A stretch of DNA of 64,000 nucleotides from JABDEZ01 sp965276955. GTDB lineage: Bacteria; Bacteroidota; Bacteroidia; Chitinophagales; Chitinophagaceae. The notes beneath the pieces were generated by a model. It made no database searches. It was not told the origin of the DNA and saw only the letters and a list, made by a program, of their open reading frames with translations. The position numbers and the translations under genes were made by a program. Of this stretch, positions 7,836-17,004 are shown one piece after another (the stretch's first letter is position 1; the number at the start of each line of letters is the position of its first letter). The DNA lies in contig CBDIBP010000041.1 of the NCBI GenBank assembly GCA_965276955.1, forward strand, positions 86,431 to 150,430. The letters run 5' to 3'.

Positions 7836-8684
7836 TTACATAGATGCTTTCAGCATTCTGGTGTTGCCGTGCATATCGTCCTTTATTTCTACATGCAAGT
7901 ATCCCATTTGTTTGAACAACTCACCAGTTTGCTGTGCGTGGTCTATGTGGAGTTCGCAGTATATGATACCGTTAGGGTTGAGATGGTTTTTGCCAAATCT
8001 TGCAATTGCTTTGTAAAACAGTAGCGGATCGTCATTGGGTACGAATAGGGCAAGTCCAGGTTCATGGTCCTTTACATTAGTATGCATGTTGGCTTGTTCT
8101 GATACTGGAATATAGGGTGGGTTGGATACGATGATATCGTACTTTTCAGTTGGCCACTGTTGCTCATCGAGAAAGTCAAGCTGATGAAAAGTGACATCGG
8201 CATGCAGGTTAGCAGCATTGCGTTGGGCTACACCAAGGGCGTCCGGGCTGATATCAAATGCATGTGCACTGCCCTGTAACCCCAATTGTAGCGAAATAGC
8301 AATGCATCCACTGCCGGTACCGACATCAGCTATTGTTAGCTGTTGTTTCCCTTTATGGTCTTTTATTATCCAGTCCGCCAACTCTTCTGTTTCCGGGCGG
8401 GGTATCAGCACATGTTCATTTACAAAGAATGCATGACCCATGAACCATGTGGTGCCAGTTATGTATTGCAGTGGTGTGCCGGTAGCCAGCTTGTCCTTGG
8501 CTTGCAGCCACTGGGTTTGTTGTTCCGGGGTAAGCAGCGTATCTCGCTGCACAATGCGGTCCAGCTTGGTCGCATCTGTAAGGTAGGTGAGGTATTGGTC
8601 TGCAATAGCTACGGCTTCCCGGGCATCATACATAGGTTGTAGTGCCTGTTGCAGCTGGTGAAAAGCCTCGGTATAAGTGAGCAT
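7836..8684 (-). CDS. prmC: peptide chain release factor N5-glutamine methyltransferase
   Basis: 282 residues, the usual length. It methylates the Gln of the GGQ motif in release factors RF1 and RF2 using SAM. A helical N-terminal release-factor-binding domain (about 1-90) contains the typical GTPLQYITG segment. The SAM domain has ADVGTGSGCIAISL (motif I) and the diagnostic SNPPYIP (motif IV, Asn-Pro-Pro-Tyr) that holds the glutamine amide. The gene is transcribed towards the helicase with only 10 bases between stops, and sits divergently from ribD with a 58-bp shared promoter region. Confidence 0.95.
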   Translation of the reverse strand: MLTYTEAFHQLQQALQPMYDAREAVAIADQYLTYLTDATKLDRIVQRDTLLTPEQQTQWLQAKDKLATGTPLQYITGTTWFMGHAFFVNEHVLIPRPETEELADWIIKDHKGKQQLTIADVGTGSGCIAISLQLGLQGSAHAFDISPDALGVAQRNAANLHADVTFHQLDFLDEQQWPTEKYDIIVSNPPYIPVSEQANMHTNVKDHEPGLALFVPNDDPLLFYKAIARFGKNHLNPNGIIYCELHIDHAQQTGELFKQMGYLHVEIKDDMHGNTRMLKASM

Positions 8685-8742
8685 AAGTAAAGATATAAAG
8701 GTTTGCAGGCGTAAAGAAGGATTTCACTAATTTAGTACCCGC

Positions 8743-9813
8743 ATGGAGCATGATGAATTGTATATGAGGCGCTGCCTGGAACTGGCACAACGGGCTAAAG
8801 GGTTTACGGCTCCTAACCCTATGGTGGGGGCAGTGCTGGTGCATGACGGCCGTATTATAGGGGAGGGGTGGCACCACTTCTACGGGGCGGCACACGCAGA
8901 GGGGAACTGTATAGACAGTGTGCAGCCGCAAGACCGACACCTGCTGCCGGAAAGCACTATGTACGTGAGCCTGGAGCCATGCGCGCACTATGGCAACACG
9001 CCGCCATGTGCTGTGCGACTGGTAGAAGAAAAGATCAAGAAAGTAGTGATAGCCAATATAGACCCGTTCGAAAAAGTTGAGGGTAGGGGTATTGGTATAC
9101 TGGAAGAATATGGAGTGCAGGTGCAGCAGAACGTGCTGCAACAAGAAGGTCTTTGGATGAACCGTCGTTTTTTTTGCTTTCACACGCAGAAGCGGCCATA
9201 CATCATACTCAAGTGGGCGCAAACACGTGAAGGGTACATAGCCCCTACGGATGGCAGCCGGCTACAGATAAGCAATATACACAGCCAAACATTGGTGCAC
9301 AAGTGGCGTACCGAGGAAGGGGCCATATTGGTGGGAACCAATACAGCGCTAAATGACAACCCCGAACTGACCGCCCGACTGTGGAAAGGAAAGCAACCAC
9401 TGCGCATATTGCTGGATAAGGGCCTAAGGGTGCCCCACACCCACAAGTTGCTTAACGAGGCTGCAGCAACGTGGATATTCAACGAAGAAAAAGATACATT
9501 GCAGGGCAACCTGCATTATATACAAACGCCATTTGATCTGGACGTATTGCAATATGTTTTGCTACGGTTGTATGATGCACGCATATTATCAGTGATCATA
9601 GAAGGAGGCGCTGCGGTGCTGGATAGTTTTATAACTTCCGGCCTGTGGGATGAGGCACGCGTGTTTACCGGGCAAGTATCTTTACCAGATGGTATTGCCG
9701 CACCATTGATACAAAACGGTATCCCAGCATTCACAACACAACTGCAAGGCGACCAACTGCAGGTATGGACGAACAAGCACGCTACGCCATATGCGCCAGG
9801 CATGGAATTATAA
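8743..9813 (+). CDS. ribD: bifunctional diaminohydroxyphosphoribosylaminopyrimidine deaminase / 5-amino-6-(5-phosphoribosylamino)uracil reductase
   Basis: 356 residues. Catalyses the second and third steps of riboflavin synthesis. The N-terminal cytidine-deaminase-like domain (1-145) binds zinc through His51, Cys80 and Cys89 (HAEGN and PCAHYGNTPPC), with Glu53 as proton shuttle; the C-terminal reductase domain (about 150-350) has WAQTREG, LVGTNTALNDNPELTAR and the closing IIEGG motif. The deaminase box reads HAEGN instead of the usual HAEVN. It leads a tight run with the EamA transporter, yigZ and queG, probably one transcript, though the other genes are not riboflavin-related. Confidence 0.94.
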   Translation: MEHDELYMRRCLELAQRAKGFTAPNPMVGAVLVHDGRIIGEGWHHFYGAAHAEGNCIDSVQPQDRHLLPESTMYVSLEPCAHYGNTPPCAVRLVEEKIKKVVIANIDPFEKVEGRGIGILEEYGVQVQQNVLQQEGLWMNRRFFCFHTQKRPYIILKWAQTREGYIAPTDGSRLQISNIHSQTLVHKWRTEEGAILVGTNTALNDNPELTARLWKGKQPLRILLDKGLRVPHTHKLLNEAAATWIFNEEKDTLQGNLHYIQTPFDLDVLQYVLLRLYDARILSVIIEGGAAVLDSFITSGLWDEARVFTGQVSLPDGIAAPLIQNGIPAFTTQLQGDQLQVWTNKHATPYAPGMEL

Positions 9814-9824
9814 TCACCACTGCG

Positions 9825-10709
9825 ATGTTCTACTTAATAGCTACTATTTTATTGAATACAGTACTATCTGTCATCTTCAAGCTGATGCCCAGGTACAAGG
9901 TAGATGTGCTGCAGGCAATAGTAGTGAACTATTGGGTATGTGTGGTCACAGGCAGCCTTTTCATCGGTCACTTTCCCATCAATAGCACGGGAGTACAGGA
10001 GCCATGGTTCCCCTGGGCATTGCTGACGGGGGCTTGCTTTATAACGATATTCAACCTTATTGGGTTTCGCACACGGGTAGATGGTATTACTACTACTACC
10101 ATAGCCAATAAACTATCGCTGGTAATACCGGTGTTGCTGGCCATAGTATTTTATAACGAAAAGGCTGGCTTGCTGAATATAGCTGGTATAGTACTGGCAT
10201 TCCCTGCGGTGTACCTTACGAGCAGGGTGAAGGAAGATAAAACTAATAAAGCGCCATCGCTGGGCTGGCTGGCTTTATTGTTCATAGGCAGTGGTCTGCT
10301 GGACGCACTGGTGAACTATGTGCAGCACACACAGTTGCTTACATCAGAAGCTCAATCGTTGTTCACTATCTACACTTTTGCTGCTGCAGGGTGTATAGGT
10401 ATTGTGCTGGTCGCGGTGCTGGTGATATTGAAACGCATACAACTTAATATACAAAGCGTTGTAGCAGGCATTTGTTTAGGAGTGCCCAATTACTTTTCCA
10501 TATACTACTTTATACGGCTGCTGCATTCCGGCTTCTTACATAGCTCTGCCGCTATACCGGTGAATAATATTGGGATACTGGTGTCATCTGCTGTGGCTGC
10601 CTTATTGCTGTTTAGGGAGCGCATAACATGGCTCAGGTTCATAGGATTGGTATTGTCGGTAACGGCTATTTTACTGATCGCATTCGGGGATAAGTATGGA
10701 GGAATATAA
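9825..10709 (+). CDS. EamA/DMT-family permease
   Basis: 294 residues from the ATG at 9825, just 11 bases after the ribD stop; an earlier in-frame ATG overlaps ribD and adds a non-hydrophobic leader. About ten hydrophobic segments are visible, arranged as two five-helix halves as in the drug/metabolite transporter superfamily. GITTTTIANKLSLVIPVLLA in the first half and GFLHSSAAIPVNNIGILVSS in the second are the matching EamA core helices. Located in the inner membrane; the substrate is unknown. Placement between ribD and yigZ does not identify it. Its 3' end overlaps yigZ by 14 bases, which suggests translational coupling. Confidence 0.88.
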   Translation: MFYLIATILLNTVLSVIFKLMPRYKVDVLQAIVVNYWVCVVTGSLFIGHFPINSTGVQEPWFPWALLTGACFITIFNLIGFRTRVDGITTTTIANKLSLVIPVLLAIVFYNEKAGLLNIAGIVLAFPAVYLTSRVKEDKTNKAPSLGWLALLFIGSGLLDALVNYVQHTQLLTSEAQSLFTIYTFAAAGCIGIVLVAVLVILKRIQLNIQSVVAGICLGVPNYFSIYYFIRLLHSGFLHSSAAIPVNNIGILVSSAVAALLLFRERITWLRFIGLVLSVTAILLIAFGDKYGGI

Positions 10710-11310
10710 ATGTGCCACAATAGCCGGCGCCACTACTGCGGAGTTCAAAGACCGTGGTAGCAGGTTCATAGCATATGCGTATCCTGTAACTACACTGCAG
10801 GAGGCGAAGGAGAAAGTGCAGCTGTTGAAAAAGGAACACCCTAAGGCCAACCATCACTGTGTAGCCTTCAGGATGGGTACCGACGGCACGCAGTATAGGG
10901 CCAGCGATGATGGCGAACCTGCGGGAAGCGCCGGTAAACCTATGCTGGGACAAATAGACAGCGCCAACCTTACCAATGTGCTGGTGGTGGTAGTGCGGTA
11001 CTTTGGCGGTACGCTATTGGGTGTTCCCGGACTTATTAATGCGTATAAGACCGTAACAGCTAATGTGCTGGCACTGGCAACAAGGGTGGAGCGGTGGATA
11101 GAAAATAAAGTAGAGATATCGTTTGACTATCCGGCCATGGGCGAGGTGCTGAATCTGCTGAAACAAAGCGAGGCAACCACTTATAAGCAAGACCTGCAAT
11201 TGTTTTGCCTGGTTGTAGCAGGTATACCACGCAAATATTCTAATGCCTATCTTCACAAGCTTTCCGAAATTCGTAGCGTTACTATTAAGCCTGTCAAGGA
11301 AACGGAATAA
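10696..11310 (+). CDS. yigZ: YigZ/IMPACT-family protein
   Basis: 204 residues, the family's normal size. Two ferredoxin-like domains: an N-terminal IMPACT/UPF0029 domain (about 15-125) with DRGSRFIAYA, ANHHCVAFRMG, ASDDGEPAGSAGKPML and VVVVRYFGGTLLGVPGLI, and a C-terminal DUF1949 domain (140-195). The eukaryotic relative IMPACT regulates the GCN2 kinase; the bacterial role is not established. It overlaps the permease by 14 bases and precedes queG by one base, so it is part of the same transcript. Confidence 0.93.
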   Translation: MEEYKCATIAGATTAEFKDRGSRFIAYAYPVTTLQEAKEKVQLLKKEHPKANHHCVAFRMGTDGTQYRASDDGEPAGSAGKPMLGQIDSANLTNVLVVVVRYFGGTLLGVPGLINAYKTVTANVLALATRVERWIENKVEISFDYPAMGEVLNLLKQSEATTYKQDLQLFCLVVAGIPRKYSNAYLHKLSEIRSVTIKPVKETE

Positions 11311-11311
11311 G

Positions 11312-12274
11312 ATGTCATCTATAGCTCAACAGCATACTGATCTGATAAAAACTGAGGCTGCGCGCCTGGGGTTCATGTCGTGCGGTATAGCAAAGGCTGT
11401 GCAGCTTGACGATGATGCCCGGCGGCTGGAGCAGTGGTTGAACAATGGTTACCAGGCAGGTATGCACTATATGGAGCGCAACTTTGACCTGAGGATAGAC
11501 CCGCGCAAGCTGGTGCCAGGGGCAAAGTCAGTGATAACAGTGCTGCTTAATTATTATCCTGAAGCGGTGCAACAGTCCCAGGCTCCGCGTGTGGCTAAAT
11601 ATGCGTGGGGTACCGATTATCACTACGTGATAAGGGACAAACTGAATGAATTGCTGGACGTGATGAGACAGCAGATAGGCGAGGTGGATGGGCGTGGATT
11701 TGTAGATAGCGCACCGGTATTGGAGCGCAGCTGGGCAGTACGCAGCGGACTGGGCTGGATAGGAAAGAATGCTAATTTACTAACTAAACAAACTGGGTCC
11801 TTTTTCTTTATTGCCACACTCATTACCGACCTGGAACTGATACCTGATGCGCCTTTTGCTACAGACCACTGTGGTACCTGTACACGATGTATAGATGTAT
11901 GCCCTACCGATGCAATTATAGCTCCCGGAAAGATAGATGCGAACCGCTGCATCTCTTACCTTACCATAGAGCTAAAGGATGCCATGACACCCGCAGGTTT
12001 TGAGGGTAAGATGGATAACTGGATGTTTGGTTGCGATGTGTGCCAGGATGTGTGCCCGTGGAACAGGTTCTCCAAACCCAATACCGAGAGTGCTTTTACG
12101 CCTATCCCCGAAATTTTGAACTTATCGTTGGGGGAATGGGAGGAAATGAGCGAGACACAATTCAAAGCGATATTCAAAAACTCGCCTATTAAGCGCGCAA
12201 AGCATAGTGGTGTGCTGCGGAATTTGAAAATGCTGAGGGTCGACAGACCATTGCCTCCTGAGTTCGACACTTAA
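11312..12274 (+). CDS. queG: epoxyqueuosine reductase
   Basis: 320 residues from the ATG at 11312, one base after the yigZ stop; a longer in-frame start inside yigZ is unlikely. It reduces epoxyqueuosine to queuosine in tRNA anticodons with a cobalamin cofactor and two [4Fe-4S] clusters. The N-terminal cobalamin-binding part includes DPRKLVPGAKSVI, VLNYYPE-like sequence and the GRGFVDSAPVLER region with catalytic Asp in DSAP; RSGLGWIGKNANLL follows. The cluster ligands are CGTCTRCIDVCPTDAI and CDVCQDVCPWN. A HEAT-like C-terminal extension is shortened, giving the shorter subtype. Confidence 0.94.
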   Translation: MSSIAQQHTDLIKTEAARLGFMSCGIAKAVQLDDDARRLEQWLNNGYQAGMHYMERNFDLRIDPRKLVPGAKSVITVLLNYYPEAVQQSQAPRVAKYAWGTDYHYVIRDKLNELLDVMRQQIGEVDGRGFVDSAPVLERSWAVRSGLGWIGKNANLLTKQTGSFFFIATLITDLELIPDAPFATDHCGTCTRCIDVCPTDAIIAPGKIDANRCISYLTIELKDAMTPAGFEGKMDNWMFGCDVCQDVCPWNRFSKPNTESAFTPIPEILNLSLGEWEEMSETQFKAIFKNSPIKRAKHSGVLRNLKMLRVDRPLPPEFDT

Positions 12275-12310
12275 GCACTGGTGGTGTCAAGCCCGCCATA
12301 ATACTTTCTT

Positions 12311-12976
12311 TTACTTGTTCTTCCCTTCCAGCATAGGGACAAAGGAGGCATCGCCAAGTTCTTCTTCGTGTACCTGGCCTTGGGCATCTTTGCGGATACG
12401 GAGCATTTTCTGACCGTTATCGTCGCCTACAGGTATTACCATGAAGCCGCCGGGTTTCAATTGTTCTACCAGTTTTGGGGGTACGAAAGGAGCGCCACAA
12501 GTGATGATGATCTTATCGAATGGGCCGTATGATGGGAGGCCTTCAAATCCATCGCCATAAAAACGTTTTATGCTGGTATAATTCTTTAGAAAGAAGAACT
12601 GGCCTACAAAATCGTACAGCGCTTTTTGACGCTCTATGCTGAATACAGTTGCACCGACTTCTGCTAATACACAGGATTGGTAGGCACTACCGGTGCCTAT
12701 TTCCAGCACCTTATCGTATTTCTTTATTTCAAGTAGCTGTGTCTGGAAGGCAACGGTATATGGCTGAGAAATGGTTTGCCCGGCTGTGATAGGGAACGCA
12801 CGGTCCTCGTACGCAATGCGCTCGAAAGCAGGGTCAAGAAAAAAGTGGCGTGGAATGGCTTCAATGGCAGACAACACTTTTTCATCCTTTATCCCTTTCT
12901 CTCTAAGTGTTTGTACCAGTTGTTTTCTTAGTCCCTTGTGCAGGTAATTATCATCTTTAGGCTTGCTATGGAGCAT
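12311..12976 (-). CDS. pcm: protein-L-isoaspartate O-methyltransferase
   Basis: 221 residues. Methylates abnormal L-isoaspartyl residues in aged proteins to start their repair. Visible family elements are AIPRHFFLDPAF, AYEDRAFPI, the substrate loop GQTISQPYTVAFQTQLL, SAM motif I VLEIGTGSAYQSCVL, the acidic motif FSIERQ, and the C-terminal IITCGAPFVPPKLVEQLKPGG. All expected motifs are present and the length is normal. It is convergent with queG and may be cotranscribed with the upstream DUF5683 gene (76-bp gap). Confidence 0.95.
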   Translation of the reverse strand: MLHSKPKDDNYLHKGLRKQLVQTLREKGIKDEKVLSAIEAIPRHFFLDPAFERIAYEDRAFPITAGQTISQPYTVAFQTQLLEIKKYDKVLEIGTGSAYQSCVLAEVGATVFSIERQKALYDFVGQFFFLKNYTSIKRFYGDGFEGLPSYGPFDKIIITCGAPFVPPKLVEQLKPGGFMVIPVGDDNGQKMLRIRKDAQGQVHEEELGDASFVPMLEGKNK

Positions 12977-13052
12977 GCAGTAAAGTTACTACAGGAATAG
13001 GGTAATTAAAAGGCGTGGGGATATCTTTAAAAAGACGCCGTAAGCATCTACA

Positions 13053-13760
13053 CTAAAATGTAGATGGCACGTATTTAGGCGGGTCCTTTACATTCAGCAC
13101 CAGCCCAAAGCCTATACCATTGGGCAAAACAACGGGCCGCATTTTAAGTGAGAGGTCACGGGATATGTCAAAATCTTTGAGGTGGGCTGCAGCAACAGCA
13201 TCAAGTATCTGTATCATGTAACCTGCCCCTGCCAGCAGTACTGTGAAATCGAGGTACCGCTCAAAATCATCCCTTATCTGTTGTAACTGCGACTGAGTGT
13301 ATTTGGCCCCATAAGTATCGTTAGGGTAGTCTATGTATGCCTTGCGGTAGCTGTTGTAGTTGGTGAGATTGTAAGCAAAATAATAGGCAGACACCCCAAT
13401 GCCTGCATATATGACCGGTATCTTCCAATACTGGCCATTGTAGAGCTGACCCAGGCCCGGAAGTATGGCAGAGTACATACCGGCACGCTTGGGAATGGGG
13501 TTATGGGTCCTGAATCTGAACTTTTTTGTAGTATCAATGATGGGTACAGGATGCGCCACTGCCACCGCTTTCATACTGTCATCGGTCTTCTTCGCTTGTA
13601 TAGCATCATTGATCTTAGTGGTGTCCCTGAATACCGTGTTCAATGAGGTATCGGGTACGGCCTGTGCCCACACTTTGCCCATCGGCAATGCTGTGAAAAG
13701 AGCAAATGCAAAAACAAATGCAACAATAAGACTTTTGCTATTTGATGGGTGTGATGACAT
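13053..13760 (-). CDS. DUF5683-family membrane protein
   Basis: 235 residues. An N-terminal signal/membrane segment (7-33, ending near KVWAQ) is followed by a low-complexity stretch and then the DUF5683 core starting HNPIPKRAGMYSAILPGLGQLYNGQYWKIPVIYAGIG, a Bacteroidota pattern with two hydrophobic segments around 128-150 and 190-210. The C-terminal part ends with a beta-rich segment. The family is common in Bacteroidota and of unknown function; its PGLGQLYNGQYWK motif resembles that of small TM2-like membrane proteins. It probably sits in the cell envelope. Confidence 0.85.
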   Translation of the reverse strand: MSSHPSNSKSLIVAFVFAFALFTALPMGKVWAQAVPDTSLNTVFRDTTKINDAIQAKKTDDSMKAVAVAHPVPIIDTTKKFRFRTHNPIPKRAGMYSAILPGLGQLYNGQYWKIPVIYAGIGVSAYYFAYNLTNYNSYRKAYIDYPNDTYGAKYTQSQLQQIRDDFERYLDFTVLLAGAGYMIQILDAVAAAHLKDFDISRDLSLKMRPVVLPNGIGFGLVLNVKDPPKYVPSTF

Positions 13761-13788
13761 ATAACGCGCTCAAAGGTAACACAAACAA

Positions 13789-13813
13789 CGAACCCTGCCA
13801 ATGGCAGGGTTCG
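13789..13813 (-). terminator. intrinsic terminator after the S41 protease gene
   Basis: Perfect 11-bp stem CGAACCCTGCC / GGCAGGGTTCG with a 3-base loop, followed on the minus strand by a T-rich stretch. It lies 22 bases past the protease stop and upstream of the DUF5683 gene. Confidence 0.75.
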
Positions 13814-13834
13814 TGATATTATTTTGCAGGTCGT

Positions 13835-16117
13835 TTATTTCATACCTGTGGTATTATTCAGCTTCATGCTGCTTTTTACCATATCGTTAATGATATTTAC
13901 AGTTTCTGATATGTAAATATCTTTCTTCAGGTTTTTCAACCAATTAGTATTATTTGTCATCGAAAGACTATCTGCACTGATGCGTGCCTGATCATCTTTC
14001 AGGTTGGTGTATTCCAGAGGATTGGTCTTCTTCTGTAATTCGTCCAGCTTTTTAGTAGTTGCATTGGCTTCGTCCAGTTCTTTCCTGTAGCCGGCTTCTG
14101 TAAGAGAATAAGTATTGTCCTCTTCCTGTTTTTTCAGGCGCTTAGCATTTTCCTGTATCAATGCAAATGTAGGGTTGGCCTGTACACGGGTCTTGCTCAT
14201 ATTGGCCAGCTCTGCAGTATTTACGCTATTGGCTACAGGTGCATAGTTAGCTTTAGCTATCTCATCCCATTTCAGTGCTGCTTTGTCATGGCGTTCACCT
14301 TGGTTTATCAGCTCATAAGGGTCAGGAAGCGGTACATCGGGTGTTACACCTTTTAATTGGGTAGAGCCACCATTCACACGATAAAATTTTTGTACGGTCA
14401 CCTTCAGTGAACCCAGTGAGCCACCGCCTTCTGCACTACCGGTACCACCATTGGTAACACCTTCGGTCTGCATCTGCATTCTTTTCAGTGGATCTACAAA
14501 TTCATCAAGTGGTATCACCTTCTGTACGGTACCCTTACCATAAGAATTGGAGCCTACTATCACGGCACGTTTATAATCCTGCAAGGCCGCGGCCATTATC
14601 TCTGATGCTGATGCACTGTTCTCATTGATCATTACAGCCATAGGACCATCATATATAGCGCCTTTATTTGTAGCGCTAAGCGTCATTGGGGCAGCATCGC
14701 TGCTTTTTACTTGCACTACAGGGCCACTGCCTGTAAATATGCCAGCCATATCAACCACATCGCTAAGTGAGCCGCCACCGTTGTTGCGGAGGTCAAGTAT
14801 GATACCTACTACACCGGCGGTCTTCAACTTTATAACCTCTTTTGCTACATCTTCTCCACTTCTGCGGCCGTTGTTGTGCTGAAAATCGCTATAGAATTCT
14901 GGCAGGTAGATATAACCTACAGGGCCAGCCTGACTTTTTATAATAGCTGACTTTGCAAATACATCGGCCATTAGTACCTCACCCCTGATGATAGGGATCA
15001 CTTTGATAGAGCCATTCACTTTTTTTACTGTCAGGCGCACTTCTGTGCCTTTTTTACCGCGTATCAGAGTTACCGCATCTTCTATTTGGTACCCACTTAT
15101 GTCTACAGGTTCGCCGCTGCCCTGTGCCACTTTGGTAATAACATCGCCAGCTTTCAGCTCACCTTGTTTCCAGCAAGGACTACCAGTAATTACTGCAGCT
15201 ATCTTTATAGTCCCTGCATCTTCCCGCAGTTGTGCACCTATACCGAAGAACGTACCAGACATTGCTACATCAAACTCTTCTTTTTCTTTAGGTGGGAAAT
15301 AGTCTGTGTGCGGGTCTTCGCTGGTGGTAATAGCATCTATGTAATAAGTAAAGCGCTCGTTGCTTTTTAGCTTGTGCAGGCGTTTGAAGGTATACTCCAT
15401 GTTCTTGCGCACACTCTCGCGCGCATCTGCTTCAAGTTCTGCATCTGTTTTGTGCTTTGTTGCAGGCTTTGTATCGGCAGCAGGTGCAGCAGCATCAGCT
15501 TCATCCTCTTCATCAGCAAGGTTCTTATTGGTACCTTCGCCTTTCTTTACCTTACCTTCTGCTTTATCTTGTGCGTTCTTCAGTTCCACATACTTGCCTA
15601 AGACCCTGAATTTCAATATTTTTCTCCAATGGTCCTTCAGCTGTGCTTCGTCAGCAGCATAAGTTGTGTGTTCTCCATTGAGTTGTATCTGCTCATCCAC
15701 GTTAAAATGGAAGGGCTCTTTCAATAATTCTTTGTAAAAACCTTCTGTCTGATCGATGCGTTTGGCATAGATAGCATCCATCTTGTCGAAAAACTCTACT
15801 GAACCATTACGTATCTCGTCATCAATAGAAAATTCATACTTGCTCAGTGCATTGATATCCTGTTGGGTAAAGAACTTCTTTTCGTAATCCAGTTCTTCTA
15901 AGACCTTATGATATACACGGTCTGAAAACGTGTCATTCAATTCCCTTGGTGCGAAGTGTACTTCTTTAATAGCCTTAGCAATAGTTTCCTGTACCAATAC
16001 CTTTCTTCCATCTCCTGTTTTGTCATCTCCACCGCTGTATTTAAAGGAGAAAAAGGCTGCAAGCGCCCCTACGATAACAAGCGGTATGAGGATCTTATTC
16101 TTCATGAATCGCAACAT
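13835..16117 (-). CDS. prc: C-terminal processing (tail-specific) peptidase, S41A family
   Basis: 760 residues, Prc/Tsp-like. A single N-terminal membrane anchor (9-24) places the enzyme in the periplasm. A helical N-terminal domain (40-270) is followed by a PDZ domain (about 285-370) that binds hydrophobic C-termini, and the protease core with Ser503 in NENSASASEIMAA, Asp514 and Lys528 in NSYGKGTVQ. This S/D/K spacing equals that of E. coli Prc (430/441/455). The C-terminal DUF3340-like helical region is intact. Residues 185-225 form a low-complexity Glu/Asp/Ala/Lys insertion. It degrades or trims periplasmic proteins, often lipoproteins and cell-wall hydrolases. An alternative start lies 4 codons in. 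Confidence 0.93.
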   Translation of the reverse strand: MLRFMKNKILIPLVIVGALAAFFSFKYSGGDDKTGDGRKVLVQETIAKAIKEVHFAPRELNDTFSDRVYHKVLEELDYEKKFFTQQDINALSKYEFSIDDEIRNGSVEFFDKMDAIYAKRIDQTEGFYKELLKEPFHFNVDEQIQLNGEHTTYAADEAQLKDHWRKILKFRVLGKYVELKNAQDKAEGKVKKGEGTNKNLADEEDEADAAAPAADTKPATKHKTDAELEADARESVRKNMEYTFKRLHKLKSNERFTYYIDAITTSEDPHTDYFPPKEKEEFDVAMSGTFFGIGAQLREDAGTIKIAAVITGSPCWKQGELKAGDVITKVAQGSGEPVDISGYQIEDAVTLIRGKKGTEVRLTVKKVNGSIKVIPIIRGEVLMADVFAKSAIIKSQAGPVGYIYLPEFYSDFQHNNGRRSGEDVAKEVIKLKTAGVVGIILDLRNNGGGSLSDVVDMAGIFTGSGPVVQVKSSDAAPMTLSATNKGAIYDGPMAVMINENSASASEIMAAALQDYKRAVIVGSNSYGKGTVQKVIPLDEFVDPLKRMQMQTEGVTNGGTGSAEGGGSLGSLKVTVQKFYRVNGGSTQLKGVTPDVPLPDPYELINQGERHDKAALKWDEIAKANYAPVANSVNTAELANMSKTRVQANPTFALIQENAKRLKKQEEDNTYSLTEAGYRKELDEANATTKKLDELQKKTNPLEYTNLKDDQARISADSLSMTNNTNWLKNLKKDIYISETVNIINDMVKSSMKLNNTTGMK

Positions 16118-16255
16118 AATATTAATAATTAAATAATTGTAACAAATGTAATGGATCTGCTGTTAATAAAAAGCCAATCAAAAAGCATACCTGTGGTATT
16201 ATTGAGGGGATTTTTCAGTATGTAAAATCGTAAATTGCACCTGAATTAGCGCAAT

Positions 16256-16990
16256 ATGCAAGATATACATTTTCAGGACCTTGGCGTGGCAGAATATGGG
16301 GCTGTTTGGCAGATACAAGAGGCAATGATGCAGGAAGGGCTGACCGCGAAAGCAGATTGGTATGGCACACAAGAGACCGAACGTGTAGGCCAGCCACGAA
16401 CAAAGAACTATTTGTTGTTTTGTGAACACCCGGCAGTATACACACTGGGTAAGAGCGGCCATATGGAAAACCTGCTGGTGAATGACCAGCGGCTGAAGGA
16501 GCTTAAGGTATCGTTCTATAAAACGAACAGGGGAGGGGATATTACCTTTCACGGACCGGGCCAGATAGTTGGCTACCCGATACTGGACCTGGAACTATTT
16601 TTTACAGACCTGGGGAAATATATGCGCAGCCTTGAAGAAGTGGTGATACGTACCCTTGCTCATTATGGCATAGCTGGTGGACGGCTGCAGGGCTCTACCG
16701 GTGTGTGGCTGGATGCTGATGATGCCCGCAAGGCGCGTAAAATATGTGCTATGGGTGTACGCTGTAGCCGGTGGATAACGATACACGGCTTCGCGCTGAA
16801 TGTAAATACAGATCTGCGTTACTTCGACCATATAGTACCCTGTGGTATCACTGATAAGAGCGTGACATCTATGCAAAAGGAATTGGGAGTAGCAGTAGAT
16901 GAGCAAGAGGTAAGAGAAGTGCTGCTGAAAGAGTTTGGTACAGTATTTAGTGCAAACATTATTCCTGCATTAATTACTGAAATTGCGTAA
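16256..16990 (+). CDS. lipB: octanoyl-[ACP]:protein N-octanoyltransferase
   Basis: 244 residues. Transfers octanoate from acyl-carrier protein to lipoyl domains, the first step in endogenous lipoate attachment. The signature RGGDITFHGPGQIVGYPIL (95-113) is intact. The catalytic Lys is in KICAMGVRCSRW and the catalytic Cys in PCGITDKSVTSM. The HPAVYTLGKSG element near residue 60 is also typical. A 14-bp gap to the next gene suggests cotranscription. The partner lipA is not in this window. Confidence 0.95.
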   Translation: MQDIHFQDLGVAEYGAVWQIQEAMMQEGLTAKADWYGTQETERVGQPRTKNYLLFCEHPAVYTLGKSGHMENLLVNDQRLKELKVSFYKTNRGGDITFHGPGQIVGYPILDLELFFTDLGKYMRSLEEVVIRTLAHYGIAGGRLQGSTGVWLDADDARKARKICAMGVRCSRWITIHGFALNVNTDLRYFDHIVPCGITDKSVTSMQKELGVAVDEQEVREVLLKEFGTVFSANIIPALITEIA

Positions 16991-17004
16991 CTTGACCATA
17001 CCAA

